Below, piece by piece: positions 49,438 to 62,454 of a DNA stretch of 64,000 nucleotides; the first letter of the stretch is position 1, and each line of letters opens with the position of its first letter. Position numbers and translations under genes: made by a program. The notes beneath the pieces were generated by a model. That model saw only the letters and a program-made list of their open reading frames with translations. It did not search any database and was not told where the DNA came from. This DNA is from Clavelina lepadiformis (lineage: Eukaryota > Chordata > Ascidiacea > Aplousobranchia > Clavelinidae), in contig NC_135243.1 in the NCBI RefSeq assembly GCF_947623445.1, positions 3,536,501-3,600,500 on the forward strand, in the 5' to 3' direction.

Positions 49438-49758
49438 TTCAAGGTTCAACACCAACCAAAGTATAAAGAAAAAATTAATGAAATAAAACTATTCAAACCT
49501 ATAAAGCAACCAGCAGTAAATGATTGGTCCAAAAATGCTAAAAGTCTTTCTTACACATAGAAACTTTTCAATACATTTATGCCTATGGTTGTATACTAAC
49601 AATCAGAAGATAAATAAACATATAAAAAGTAAAAGTTCTTTAATTGAAAAGTCAACATATCTCGAAAAACTAGAAGATATTTCCATAACATTGATCCAAC
49701 TCACATAACTACCCCTCACCCAACCATGGGCTGTGAACCAGCAATGGAAAAGAATTGA

Positions 49759-49829
49759 CACTGAGCAAATAGCATGACACAAGCAGCATAACGCTGCGGG
49801 CAGTTAAATGCGTCATACGTTGGTTGATT
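49759..49829 (-). promoter_or_regulatory. shared array upstream block, member 8 copy
   Basis: Gene orientation: ACAATCAACCAACGTATGAC, AACTGCCCGCAGCGTTATGC, ATTTGCTCAGTGTC. It lies about 320 bp before the ATG. Confidence 0.6.
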
Positions 49830-51232
49830 GTTTAATAGAAAATGCACTCCTGGAACAAAACGGCAAGCAAGGCAATTAGGAAGCTTACACTGTGCCAGCT
49901 CAAACTGCTTTGAGTAAACGGTTGCCTTCGTTTTGTTTAAATTATTTGCGCATTTACTTTGAATTCCAAAAGGCTTTTTCTCTTACTATTACACCCGACT
50001 GCGATCAGAATGACATCAATAATATCTAAGAACACGTGCTTAGCCGAGAGCAGACTAAAATCGTTCTCTTAAATTTTACAATCATGATCACGTTGGCAAC
50101 GATGGAGGTGCTATTAATATAAAACTAAAAAGCAATTGTTTTAAACATAGCTTATTATTGTCGGGTAAAAGACGCGAGAGCTTAAACAAGGTTAGATGTT
50201 TTTGTTTTAAATTGTAGGGTATTTCGATTTCACCAGATTGAAAGTTGTCTGCTTGAAGCTATTTTTTGCGGTTACTAGTACTTGTAAACTAACAACTAAA
50301 ATGTTGTAACATAGCAAAGTATATGCTTATCCTAAATATACCTCGTACTGATCTAAACTACTTCAATCCAAACCTTTGATTAATAAATTTAAAATGTTGT
50401 ACGCCGCTTATCAACTTTAGCATTATCTTTAACAACTGGTTACACTACCTAGGCCAGGGGTGTGCATATACTGTGCAAACTTGTTCAATGAAAGAGTCAC
50501 TTGCAGCAAACCACAAACACCAGCGAGCCGCAAAATCAGTGGTGTCAATACAAACACGGTAAACAATGCATTGATAATAATCAACAATAATGAATATTAC
50601 TATTCCGCTGGAAAAGCCACGAAAATAATATCGGCGAGCCGCAGTTTGCCCACCTTTTATATATAATAATCGAAGTATAGTCATTTTATATTTTATCAAT
50701 TATATTGTACTGTAATGGCCAAATCAAATAAAATTGAAAAGCTATACGTTACAGGTATAGGAAGTTTTCTGAATTTCTGTGCTAAGATGGTGTATGCATG
50801 GTTGTAGCCAAGCGATAATGTCTGCCATGAAGATGGATCAGTTGTGAACCAACAACCTCTATGTCTACACACACCCCCATGTAAGTTAGTGGTTGCATTT
50901 CTCTTATTTCCTACTACCAACAACTTCGGCAACTTACAAAAAAATTTTCTTAAATGTCCGAAATGTTGATCATGTTTCCAAACGCGTCATGAGGTAAGTT
51001 CATATTTATTGCAAATAACGATTACGCCACCGACGCGCTAATGGAAAGTTTACAAAAGAAAAAACAAAACCAACAAAAAGGAATGTATGAGAAAGCTCAA
51101 AAAAAGTGATACCGTAATATACAAATTAATAAAGAATTAATATTTAACTGTGGTGTGGTGCAGGCAAAGGCTGCAAAATATTGGCGACCTACATAATCGA
51201 CAGCTGGAATGGATCGGGATCAAACAGAGGAC
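49830..51232. other. intergenic between members 8 and 9
   Basis: No coding exon is recognised. A hAT-like element remnant lies at 50455-50660. Confidence 0.4.
50455..50660 (+). mobile_element. decayed hAT-like MITE
   Basis: It starts CAGGGGTGTGCATA and ends near GCAGTTTGCCCACC. GCGAGCCGCA occurs near both ends in the same orientation. The last bases and the target duplication are eroded. Confidence 0.5.
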
Positions 51233-52223
51233 TCACACTTTCATGAGCTCGATGCTACTGAGCCCATAATCGACTGCTTTTAAGCAATGGTTCTTGACTC
51301 TGGATGGATTAGCTCCAGATCCACATACGATGAGGACGTCTGACCGGGATGAACGAAACAATTTCCATTTTAATGCAATTTGTAAATGCTTTAAACGAAT
51401 TAACTTATTGCTACGAACATTATCTCAGCGCTACTTCAGACAAGATTGTGCCGTAGTTTAGCAATGCATAGACATCTTACATCTGGAGGTCCTTCCGCAA
51501 GCCATTGACATTTTCGTACCTTCGTAACAGAATATGCCATCATTCTTTCCCACGAATCTGTATTCATCGTCACGAAGCCGGAAGTTCGAACCATCTGCTT
51601 CGATGATGAGAGCCACTTCAGCATCCTGGTAGAAAAATAAAGAGTTGAACAATAACAGTTTCATCGTTTACTCTCCGCATAAAGTAAACAAGAGTCTATA
51701 ACTATAAGTTATAAGAAATATTCTGACAAACCTAAACAAGACGCAAAATAATAAACTTATTCTGTTGAATTAAAATTTCTTTTCATGGTTGCATATATAT
51801 AGACATAGACATCTTACATATATGAAAACCTTTCCCTTATTGTAAGCAAAGCGCTTGCAGGATATTAAACCCAGCGATGCTTCCTCATCGCACAAGATCT
51901 GTGCCAGATCATGACGAGATCAAAGCCCAAACCTTAACTATAACTGGTGATCACATAACAGAGCGACTACTGCCACCACTGCATGACGTCATCACTTTCT
52001 AATTCAATTTAACGGTATCGTAGTGGAATAATTATATTGGAATAATTGTATCGGCAACATTGCATAGAAATTTACATTAACATGGTTTTCTTACTGAAAG
52101 TGTTGTAAAATCTCCCCGCCTGTCTGCTTCTGCCAACTTTTCTTCCAATCTACCCAGGTAGGCGTAATGGGTTGTTCGACCTCCGTTCCTTAAGATTTCA
52201 CTGCAAAGAATGTTCCAGTTCAT
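51233..52223 (-). CDS. profilin-like array member 9 (126 aa)
   Basis: Minus-strand exons 52223-52095, 51625-51481 and 51339-51233 (129, 145 and 107 nt) encode 126 residues with TGA stop. Exon 1 reads MNWNILCSEILRNGGRTTHY, then AYLGRLEEKLAEADRRGDF. Exon 2 has DAEVALIIEADGSNFRLRDD and SMACGRTS, followed by GTAAGATGTCTATGCATTGC. Exon 3 reads VLIVCGSGANPSRVKNHC then LKAVDYGLSSIELMKV, with one residue fewer than the 110-nt type. That is shared with members 11 and 12 and suggests a subgroup. A relic exon 2 lies in intron 1 (51818-51860). Confidence 0.78.
51818..51860 (-). pseudogene. possible relic of a family exon 2 in intron 1 of member 9
   Basis: The minus strand shows AAGCGCTTTGCTTACAATAA then a short gap and CATATATGTAAGATGTCTAT. 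That resembles an exon 2 end (TCGCTTGCTTATGGAAAG) with the conserved donor and intronic motif. No open frame remains. A partial duplicate of the neighbouring exon is the simplest reading. Confidence 0.4.
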
Positions 52224-52481
52224 CTCTGCTGGCAACAACGACCGAAATCCTTTAGTTTATATCGATCCAAATTCTTTTCAACAAAAAAGTAAGAAAACCT
52301 GCAAACTTAAAACAACCAATCGTAAGTCGCTTGTCAATAAATAACTACAACAGTACTTCTCTCATCTTAATCTTCTTTTACGTAAGTGATTAAGGAGACA
52401 CCATTTGTTCACAGAGACACGACAATTATATTCTTTCTTAACTCAACTGCTGCAACTGACACCAGCAACTGAGGACGACAG

Positions 52482-52545
52482 AAACCGAGCATGGTAGAAG
52501 CAAAGCAATTACGCTATAGGCAGTTACACGTGTTGCACGTTGATT
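52482..52545 (-). promoter_or_regulatory. shared array upstream block, member 9 copy
   Basis: Gene orientation: TATAATCAACGTGCAACACG, TAACTGCCTATAGCGTAATT, CTTCTACCATGCTCGGTTTC. It lies about 260 bp before the ATG and is the most complete copy. Confidence 0.65.
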
Positions 52546-54239
52546 ATACTCAAGATAAAACGCTTGTGAAGTACTTACAGCATAATTAGCTTTATTGAGC
52601 ATAAAAACAAAATGGATTTGGTTTAATGAAAACGTTATAAAAGTTAATTCTGCCCCTCAAAAGGCGATAAACCACCATAAAGCAGGTGCCATATTTTGAT
52701 ATTTTCAGCACAAACAATGCACTTGCGTAAATCGTTAAAGGCAACAACCTTAAATTAATCTCTTTTGTTAAGAACTTTAATGTAAGAAATAGCAAATATA
52801 TGTAGACTTAGTTGGGAAAGCAACTCCTTTCGTTTAATTCTAATTTAAATTGAATTTTACACGGTGTTGTCATAGATAAGTTTTAAAATAGCCTAGAGTG
52901 GAAAATTTAAAAATTGTGATAATTTTGAGAAATTTTTACTTGTATATTAAAATTGTGACTAACAGGCTGCTGTTGGTGACGTAATCAATAGCAGTTTAAT
53001 TTTTTTAGCAAAGTTAGAAGCTGATGTATATCTTTTCCAAGAAAAGTATGCAGGAATATGCACGAATATATTTAAAGCTTGGTTGCGAGGGCGAGGGCGA
53101 ACGTTAGTTACGTCTGGAACACCCTTGACAGATAGAAACAAGCTTTAAGCTGTCCAGTTTTAAGGAGCAACCTACAGCAGGGTGCTACTCGGACAATCAC
53201 AGTCTGATGTTCATAACATCACCAAAAGCAGCCTGTGATATTACTGAGCAGTAACCAATATGATGGTGCCATATATAAACAGTGTTGTACAAGAACAATA
53301 ACAGTCTTTCTACTGATTACCATAAAGTTTATCTTTCCAAGTCTGTTTTTTCAGCTTATTTGTATCCTATTTGTAACTTCATTTACCAAATTTATATCAC
53401 TTATTACATATGTTTGTGTTTCTGAACATTGCCGTAATAATTGTTTTTTGTAATTTATTTATTGTATGTTGGGTTTACTCGCTGTACTAACACATATTCA
53501 TTTTTATCATTTGGTTACAATATTCTTGCACGTTATATCTATCACGATTTTCCTGTTCATTGTTTGCTGGTTGAATTGTTATTTTATCCTGCTATAATGG
53601 TTAACATTTATTTCGTTATTCCACATACGGTAGCGGACAATAAAAGATGCAATAGAATAAAATACGACCCTGTCTAAATCACTGATCAGTAACTACGTGA
53701 CGTCACCAATGGCTGGCTGAAATTGGTGACGTCACCGGAAAATGTCAAGGTGTGCTCAAATAAAACTGCTATTGCAAAATTATTTGCAGTCTTTAGACAA
53801 GTTGTTCGTCAATTACGAAACTTCAAAGAATATTCCAACTATTATTATAAACTACACACGGTTAATAGGGCTCTAAAAATCACAAAAATAACTCAAAATA
53901 AAACTTTACGGAGATTTGTGTTAATCTACGGAAATCGACAGGAGCCAACCACAACCCGCACTTAATCTATGAACGGCATTGTTCCGGTCATCAAGTATGG
54001 CTGTCTTCAATACTTATGGGGCTTTGTTCAGTATGCGTGGAGCTCATCTGCTTGCAACCCAGCATTGTATAGGCTAATTTTTTCGTTACGTAATCTTTGT
54101 ATGTTGATTCAGCTTAATAAATAAAAATTGTATTAAACGAGTTCAAGCAACAGCAGCATAGCAAAAAATATGTTTATTTTTTGATAAGCAAACAATTTGA
54201 GTTTGACTTTGTAAGCATTGATGCGGATTGAAGCATAGT
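52546..54239. other. intergenic between members 9 and 10
   Basis: No family exon, transposase or RNA gene is recognised. GGTGACGTCACC-like palindromes occur near 53700-53740. Confidence 0.4.
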
Positions 54240-55066
54240 TCACGTTTCCAATTCCATGATAACCTGTAGTCCGTAATGTACAGCTGAATAACAAGGGAGG
54301 CTGACCAGAAAGGTTTGAGAATGTGCACAGCTACATACGATCAAGACATCTGTTCACAGAGAAGAAAAAAAGGAATAATTAGAATAATGCATTTGAATTT
54401 ATGATGGCTTCATGTACATAGCTTCATCTTAGGTGAAGCATTTCGGTCAGCATTCAGAATACGAACTATATGGTCTCTTCTTCAGACTGGTGAAAAAATG
54501 CTCCACCATGCTTGACGGCCTATTTCTGTTCCAAATCACTCGAGCGTTACCATTTTCTCTTTCGGGTTCTGAATGGTGAGTAAAATGCTCTACGTTTACC
54601 ACCCTCCTACTTTCCCTACTTTCAAAAAGCTGTGGTTCAGCAATGCATAGACATCTTACAATAGGGGCCCATTCCGAAGGCGATTGCCCTTGTCGGACTC
54701 TCATAAGTTACTATGTCACGCTCCGTCTTCAAGAATTTGTATTCTTCGCCACGTAAATAGAAGTTTGAAGTGTTTGAGTTAACGATCGTGGAAACTTCGA
54801 AATTCTGGTTAAAAAAATATCCAAGTGATATCAAAGCATGAACGGAAAAGGACAAATTTTGCAGAGGCAATATCGCTACCAGTGAGTCTAGAACATTGAG
54901 AGACAAATGAATTGGACTCAGTACACAAATTACTTACTGTAAGTCTGGAGAACTTCCAACCTCTGTCTATTTCTCCCCACGTATCTTCTACTGTACCCAC
55001 AAAGGCATACTCCATACAAGGACCTCCAAAATGTAAAACGTCACCACAAAATTTGTACCAATCCAT
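54240..55066 (-). CDS. profilin-like array member 10 (127 aa)
   Basis: Minus-strand exons 55066-54938, 54804-54660 and 54349-54240 (129, 145 and 110 nt) give 127 residues and TGA. Exon 1 reads MDWYKFCGDVLHFGGPCMEY, then AFVGTVEDTWGEIDRGWKF, the best match in the window to the profilin segment VGYKDSPSVWAAVPGKTF as I remember it. Exon 2 has NFEVSTIVNSNTSNFYLRGE and RAIAFGMG, then GTAAGATGTCTATGCATTGC. Exon 3 has VLIVCSCAHSQTFLVSLPC and SAVHYGLQVIMELET. Intron 1 is only 133 bp. Confidence 0.78.
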
Positions 55067-55410
55067 TTCTGTGTGCTAAAAACTCAATACCGCCTTTCCG
55101 TATATCTATCGACAAGTTATGTTTATCGAAGAGAAATAACAAAATACAATATTTTAAACTTACAACAGTCAATCACATAAGTTGCATGTCAAAACTACTT
55201 AAATTACTTCTTCCATTGATATATACCTATATTCCACATAATGCCGTGGGCTGCAAACTAAAACCGAACCTATAATAACTTGAACTTAAATTAAATGAAG
55301 CTTTAACTTGTAACTTATCTAACAAAGGCGCAACGATTAATTATCATAACAGAAACAAACAAATATTTTCGTCTCAAACCTAACTGAAAGTTGCAAATCA
55401 CCAACTGAAA

Positions 55411-55483
55411 TCGAAAAACGCTAACTATGGAATAATTAAAGTAATCAATGCTGCTGGCAACCAATCACATTGCACGTTGATCG
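55411..55483 (-). promoter_or_regulatory. shared array upstream block, member 10 copy
   Basis: Gene orientation: GCGATCAACGTGCAATGTGA, GGTTGCCAGCAGCATTG, TTAGCGTTTTTCGA. It lies about 345 bp before the ATG. Confidence 0.6.
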
Positions 55484-56849
55484 CTTAAAAGCAACCCTCA
55501 TTCAAAAAAAGCTGAAAACAAATTATATTGGAATGCGGATAAAACATCCGCGGCCAATGACGAATGCTTGCTATCGCTTCAGGCATCTGAAGGTGTAAGC
55601 AGGACAACGAATTAAAGCCCTGATTGCGGAACCTCACATGAGGACTCTCACAAACTTTTTAACGCGACCGAAACATGTTGGGAATCATGGCGCCTATAAG
55701 AAGAAAAAAACTATTTTATAAGCAAACTTTTTCACAAATCGATTTAAAAATAATAAAAAATTAAATAATAACAAAAAATAAATGATCAATAAGATCGTAA
55801 ATTGCTTCTTCATATCTGAACATTTGAGTTAGATATAAAAAATTTACCTGACGGTGGTTGTGCCGTAACATTTCCTCGTCCAGTAAATTACTATGGTTTT
55901 AAAATGAAACTAAATTATTTAAACATTTATAGTATTTTGAGGCTAATAATTAGGTCGGAAGCATTTCCAACCGGCTATTTACGATTGGTGATCTTATAAC
56001 TAAAAAGTTACTTCATTATAGTTTTTAAGTAATTAAAACAGTCAAGTAATGTTGCTACAAAATAGTAAACGATGTTACATTATAGTATGTTTATATATAA
56101 TAGTATAGTTTATTTTTGTAGCACGTTGAAATAACTAGGATAATTTTCACATTGGCGTTTTAGTCAATGAAGTGCTTAGAAGAAAAGGGTTGAGGAAAAA
56201 TAATGGTTGGCAATAAACCTATTCACCGACGTAGCACCACAACCCCACATCAGGATATTGCGCAATGTTACCCATGAAAGCTGCACTTACATGCTGGTAA
56301 ATGTCCGAAGCAAAGTTACAGATTTATTAGAACTGATAAATGTTAGACACTAATTCGGAGAAAAGAAATCTTATAACCTGAAAACGCCGTGAAAAAGTCA
56401 ATTACCAACGTAAGTTACCAGACCAGTAAGTTACCAGTAAGTTACCAGTAAGTTACCAATGTAAGTTACCAACATAAGTTACCAGATCAGTAAGTTACCT
56501 GTAAGTTACCAACGTAAGTTACCAACGTAAGTTACCAACGTAAGTTACCCACGTAAGTTACCAGAATATGAGAAAGGCGGGTGAGAGGAGATTTAAGAAA
56601 TCAAAATGAAGTAAATCTACTGTGTCAAGAATATTACGCATGACTCTACGTTGTGTTGGACATTCTGTTTCTCTCAGTTGTTGGTGAATGAGCTGCAACG
56701 ATACAGTTTATGACCACGAGGAAATAACAACTTTTAGTTCGTGTCAAACCACATCGTGTATTTCCAGAAAATAATAAAATATATTTTATTTATCGATGAC
56801 AAAGTATAAATTAATTACAATACAATATACACTGATGCAGTGAGAGAGT
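55484..56849. other. intergenic between members 10 and 11
   Basis: No coding exon is recognised. A minisatellite occupies 56402-56563. Confidence 0.4.
56402..56563 (+). repeat. GTAAGTTACCA minisatellite
   Basis: About twelve tandem units of 11-18 bp, each containing GTAAGTTACC (one CATAAGTTACC), with AACx, AG or AGATCA spacers. Each unit includes a consensus 5' splice site word, GTAAGT, on the strand opposite to the neighbouring genes. Confidence 0.9.
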
Positions 56850-58632
56850 TCACTCCATCATTTGCTCAATGCTTGATAAACCGTAGTCCACCGCTTTTTG
56901 ACACTGATCTTTGACTTTTGATGAATTTGAACTTGAGCCACATACGATCAAGACATCTGTTCAGGAAGGAAAACAACAAAAAGTTGCATTTAACTTTATT
57001 TGTGGCTGCATTAAGCAAATAAAGTTTTCTTCCAATACAATGATACGGCCAATGTATCCATGTAAACTTACTTCTGAAAAGTTGTGATTTAGCAAGTAAG
57101 AAACAACTTACACCTGGAGGTTCTCCCAAAAGCTAGCCACTTTGTCGAACTTTCATAACAGAATATCGCATCCTTGGCCTCCGAAAATCTGTATTCCTCA
57201 TCGCGAAACTGGAAGTTTGAGCCATTCGAATTAGTGATGGTCGATACTTCGAAATTCTTTCAACAAAAACATAATGAAACATTTGAGTAAAAGCGATAAA
57301 ATATTAATAGTCGGCCACATAAATTAAACAAACCTTTATACGTTTTTATGCAATTAGAGTTAAGAAACTTTCTACCAAACCTAAACCTAAACAGAAATTA
57401 ATTTGATAATTCGTTTCTGAAATAATCGTTAACTTATGATAGATACGTTTCAATATCTTCGGTTGGAATCGAAGCATTTTCTGGAGTAGTAACTAGGCGA
57501 AGAACGGCATTACTCAAGCTCGGTGCCAAATAAAACTTTAATTTAATTCAACTTTATCTAGCAAACCTTTTACTGGATTCTGTCTTGTTTTTTTAAAGTT
57601 TGACTTTGGTGACCGTAAGATATTTTAAGACATTAAGACTTTCAAAGACTAATTGCTAATTTTCTGTTGTAGTGGCACAAGTTCCAATTTTGAGAATCTG
57701 TTTTGAGAAATTCAAAAGACACCAAAACACCTTAAAAACACGGCTGCCCATCACTATGTCCCAGATTTTCCGTTACAACAATTTACTTAAATGTACAAAT
57801 CGAACAATATTGAACGGAATTCTGCATTTATATAATACCTGATACTCAGATTCCAAATAGGACGCAGATAACGACAATGGCGGTAATATACATAGGCGGT
57901 TAACAGTGGTTCCATTGAACAACATATAATTCAATAAGATAATATAAATAGGATAGATAGCTTAGAAATTATCTGGTTTTACTTGTAGATTAATCCGGGT
58001 TGATCAGGTTTAACAACGTGTGTGTAAATGTTATCTTTAATTGGTTAGTTCCCTGTTTAATAAATTGTGTGTTTCTACTTTGTGGTTTATTTTTGGACAT
58101 TTTTTTATTGGACTCTACTGCATAATCACAAATGTGATAGATGTAGCCCTAGCCCCTAAACAGACCGTAATTTGCGAAGAGGGTTTAATCACCATAAACC
58201 CCTTATCATTTCTTTCTTTATTTGCGCTGTGTGGATGTAAAACAATGCCTGTTGCTGCTAAATGTGGTCATCTGCGATGACAAATTCGCATCCTAAAATC
58301 AATCAAAAATAAATTATGCACTTTTTAATGGAAACACTGTTTACCGTCAATCTCCTTTATAGCTATTTTCTAACGCACCAATTCCTTTTTGCTCAAAGTT
58401 TTACGGAATTAATAATTTAACACATCGGCAAAAAAACATTACAAACAGATTCATAAATTTAATGCGCAAAATCGAACTAAACGTTTTTGCACATATTACT
58501 CACTGACAGTGTTGCCGATTTCCCACCTTTGTCTTTCTCTCCCAACATACCTTCAGTTGTGCCGAGATAGACATAACTGGTCGTGCAACCGCCGTTCCTT
58601 AAAACATCGGTACAGAAAATGTTCCAATTCAT
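56850..58632 (-). CDS. profilin-like array member 11 (126 aa)
   Basis: Minus-strand exons 58632-58504, 57256-57112 and 56956-56850 (129, 145 and 107 nt) encode 126 residues with TGA. Exon 1 reads MNWNIFCTDVLRNGGCTTSY, then VYLGTTEGMLGEKDKG. Exon 2 has NFEVSTITNSNGSNFQFRDE and KWLAFGRTS. Its donor is GTAAGTTGTTT, without the extended intronic motif. Exon 3 has VLIVCGSSSNSSKVKDQC and QKAVDYGLSSIEQMME, close to member 9. Intron 1 is the longest of the array at 1247 bp. Confidence 0.77.
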
Positions 58633-58964
58633 TTCAAGGATCAATAAAGACGTCCTTGTGTGCTTTATATTTGTACAAACTATATTTTCTTATAAACAAA
58701 CTAAAAATATAACACTAATCTCTAAACTTAAAACAACAACTTGTAAGTCGCTTGTCAAAAATGTCTACAATTTTACTCCCTGCATATCTATCTACATATA
58801 TATAATATACAATAAATATACATTGCTCTGGAAAAACCTGAAGAAGGTGCCCGGAGCTTGAAGTAACAGAAGCAAAAACATATAACTCGCCAAACAAACG
58901 CAAAAGTTTTCCAGAACAACCACCTTAACATGCTCCTTATACCAGTTGTACTGATGATGAAATG

Positions 58965-59032
58965 CAGCACTGAGCACGACACAAGCGAAGAAACAAACGT
59001 TTCAGGCAATTGCCCGTTGCACGTTAACTTCA
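58965..59032 (-). promoter_or_regulatory. shared array upstream block, member 11 copy
   Basis: Gene orientation: AAGTTAACGTGCAACGGGCA, CAATTGCCTGAAACGTTTG, GTGCTCAGTGCTGC. It lies about 330 bp before the ATG. A GCATTTTATTTG stretch just upstream could be a TATA-like box. Confidence 0.55.
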
Positions 59033-60651
59033 AATAAAATGCCTCTAAAGTTCTTTTAAATCAAAATCAAACAAAGAACTTTTACCAGCCGCCACTTTCA
59101 ACACTGAGCCTCAAATTATTTCAATGCTAAACTTTCTGGTATCTTGCAAATTATGTCCCTATCGTGAGACATCATAGTTTCGGTTTTCTGTTTTCACTGC
59201 GGCAAATCAATGGTTTTCCGGTACCGGTGACCTGTGTCTTTGTGATGGGCAATTACGTACCAGGTTGTACATTTTCCGCATTCACTCCCTCAGTGCTCCA
59301 CCCAACTCATTTGGCCTGGGGATTAGAAAATTACCAATCACGTTGTCATTTGACCGATTTATCTGTTCAGTTGGAATGTAGATGGTATTCATGTCAAGAC
59401 GTTTGTAATAAGCACAAGTTATTTTGTATATTATGTAATTAAAAACTCATAAAAGTATTAATTTGTAAATTAGTATACTTTTTAAAGCTTAATGATTGTT
59501 ACCTTTAAAGTTACATTTTGACCTTTATTAAAAAATATTAGCATGTCTTCAAAGATATATTTTCCACGTTTACTCTAATTGATTGAAAGGTTCCAACTGT
59601 AGCCTAATGAAAATGTGTCACGTGTTATTTATAGTATCTTACATTTTACCGTTTTTATGATTCTCTACTTGATGTGCGATGATTACTTAACGGTGTTTTG
59701 CTTTTAGCTGGTTAATTGCGATTATCGTTGTTTATCTCACGTTTTGTGCGTTCTTACCTTATCATTAGCTTAAAACCTCACCTTTTGTATTCTAAAAAAG
59801 TCGTTGTTAAGTTATTTAAGGAGGTCGGTTTCTTGAACTTTACTGATGGTGTCGTGGTTCACCGTGAGTGTGGGAAGACAGCCTGGCATTCGAAAGCAAG
59901 AATTTTCGGTTACACAACTACTATCGTTTCATTTGTATGCTCAGCATAATTGACCACGTCTTGAACGTATATATTACAAGACAAGTTATGCTTTCATAGA
60001 AACCGGAAATTGACCAGTGGGTCTCCTAAGACCCAAGCGTTGCATTCGGGCCACCGACTTGGCTTGGTCAAGAGTGGGCAATCGTTAGTCGAATTGACTC
60101 AAAAGGCTGTATCTTGTTTACGCGACTTCTCTGTCTTCTTATCCAACTGGATGGTTGATGAGACTGAAGTCCAACCAGCGTTAACATTTAGTTCGTATTA
60201 CTTCTTTTAAATGTTTTGCTAGCGTCAACATTTTCTGAGTAAAATCGTAAAACTAGCATAAAAAACGTTTATGAATTTATGCGGGTAGACGCTCAGTAAA
60301 GGAAATACAAGAGCATTCGCGTATTTGCTGTGGATAACAATAGATATGGAGTATTTTTGATTTCATAACAGCATGTCATTGACAGGACCTTTTCAAAGTG
60401 GCTTAAGGTAGTCTATCATGATGCGTCGTTAAAATCAAATATCTTCTGCGGATGTCCCTAAAATCCCAGGTATCCCAGAATGAGCCAAACTAACCACTAA
60501 AATGGACGCTTTGCCGACACGGTATATACCAGAATGTATCTTTCTATCAACATATATTTTTATTAAAATAGCAAAAATATCTTTGAAACCATTTCGGTGC
60601 TTATTTTATGAGTTCAGACACTTTGTTGTGGCGTTGATTGCGTTGCAGTCT
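59033..60651. other. intergenic between members 11 and 12
   Basis: No gene is recognised on either strand. Confidence 0.4.
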
Positions 60652-61626
60652 TTACAACTTCATGGCTTTAAGATGTGTCAGCCCATATCTCACCGACTTC
60701 AGACATTGCCTTCTCACTTTGACTTTAGGACAACCAAAGCCGAAAATGATCAAGACATCTGCCCGGAAGAAAAAAAAAAATAAAAACAGTTAATTAATAA
60801 AAGCATCTAAAGAAATTTCTCGCACACCATTACGACAGCATGAATACAAGATTTTAAACCAAATTTAAAAAATTTCTGGTTATGTAAGACATAAACATCT
60901 TACATTTTGAGTTCTTCCCGCAAACAATGCACCTCGTTTCACCTTCATAAGCTAGAATGTCATCCTGGTCGAACACAAATTTGTAATCTTCGCCACGAAA
61001 CTGTAAGTTCGAACCCTTTGAATCACTAATGCTGGAAACTTCGAAAGTCTGGCAGAAGAATATCAAAGTTAAATTCAAGACATAACATAAACTAACAGAT
61101 AAAATTTCTATCCAGGTCACATTTACATAGAGTTTTAAGGAGTACAAGCTCATTATGGTAAAGATATGAATCCTCTATTACCTCCACAACACTATTGTAA
61201 ATATAAAGTACAACTAAAATGCTTGTCTGCTTATGCCGTTGCTACAAAACCGACGTATATGGGGTCTATCTTCCTTCAATTTGAAGTAGAAGTCATTGCA
61301 GGACTTTTAATAAACCACGATACACCATCCTACAAACTTCTTGCCATACGCGGCAATAAGAATATCTACTATCATTAAAGAATTATTTGAGAACAAGCAA
61401 TAAACTACTGTATATGGGCGGATTGATCCGGTACAAACCGGCTTTTAAAAGCATTAAATCAGGTTGAATTTTGAACCTTTCCTATTCAATGACTAACTGA
61501 AAGCGTTTGAAACGTTCCACGTTTATCCGACTCTCCCCATATCTTCTCAACTGTACCGAGGTAGCAATATTCGGTAGAACGACCTCCGTGGCATGCAACA
61601 TCGTCGCAAAAATTGTTCCAATCCAT
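60652..61626 (-). CDS. profilin-like array member 12 (126 aa)
   Basis: Minus-strand exons 61626-61498, 61048-60904 and 60758-60652 (129, 145 and 107 nt) encode 126 residues, with TAA as stop. Exon 1 reads MDWNNFCDDVACHGGRSTEY, then CYLGTVEKIWGESDKRGTF, with the second Trp kept. Its donor is GTTAGT. Exon 2 has TFEVSSISDSKGSNLQFRGE and RCIVCGKNS, then GTAAGATGTTTATG. Exon 3 has VLIIFGFGCPKVKVRRQC and LKSVRYGLTHLKAMKL. It is divergently arranged with member 13, about 1.24 kb between start codons. Confidence 0.78.
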
Positions 61627-61773
61627 TTTCGGCATGCACCGCGTAGCGTTTCCTTATGTTTATGCAGAGTAGATCAAAGTTATTAAAAACGCTTAAAAAA
61701 GAGAAGTTTCCTGCAAAAATGCATACATTACTTTTTGTCGTGTCTCTGTAAATTGGAAACTAAGAGCTTTAAA

Positions 61774-61856
61774 CAAAAGACGCTGATTTATGGGCTTGGT
61801 ACGGTAAAGGAATATGGACTCGGCCCAATAGTGACAAGCGTCGATTACTTGAAACG
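61774..61856 (-). promoter_or_regulatory. shared array upstream block, member 12 copy (diverged)
   Basis: Gene orientation: GTAATCGACGCTTGTCAC at the distal end and ATCAGCGTCTTTTG at the proximal end, about 150 bp before the ATG. The middle part is not conserved. Confidence 0.35.
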
Positions 61857-62454
61857 AAACACTTTAAAGAAACGAAACTGAAAACCTGAGCAGAAATCAA
61901 TAAATTATTTACTGTAATTAGCAGCTAACCCTATGCTTTGTAAACAAAAATGTAATTTCATGACACTTGTTACTTAAGTTTTTGTAGGATTTAAATTTAG
62001 CGATGAACTCAAGCTTCAGAAATCTTAAATTTAGCAATCTTCTCTTGTGTCCCAGCATAGACATGCGAGGGGAGGCAATTAACCCTCGTAATTAATGTTT
62101 TCACAAAAACTAAACCAATACAAATCAGAAACGATTTGTTTTCTTCCATTTTTTACCGAAGTACCCTTCTATACGTATTTAAATTACATTTTGTCTTAAT
62201 CAAAACGAAATAAAAAAATGAAAATTTCTAAACAAAAGTAACCAATTGTCTCGAAAATGTTAACAATACTTCCTACTTCTTCTCTTCTGACAACTTTCTT
62301 TACTTCCTGCATGTCTTTATACTTTCATGAAATAACCAAGCGGCCTCAACTTCATTTTACTAAAAAATCAAAACGTATTTCCTGAATATATACCACAGAG
62401 TACGAGAGTCACAATAATAACTTGACTACAAGTTTTACTGTAGCCACACTACAC

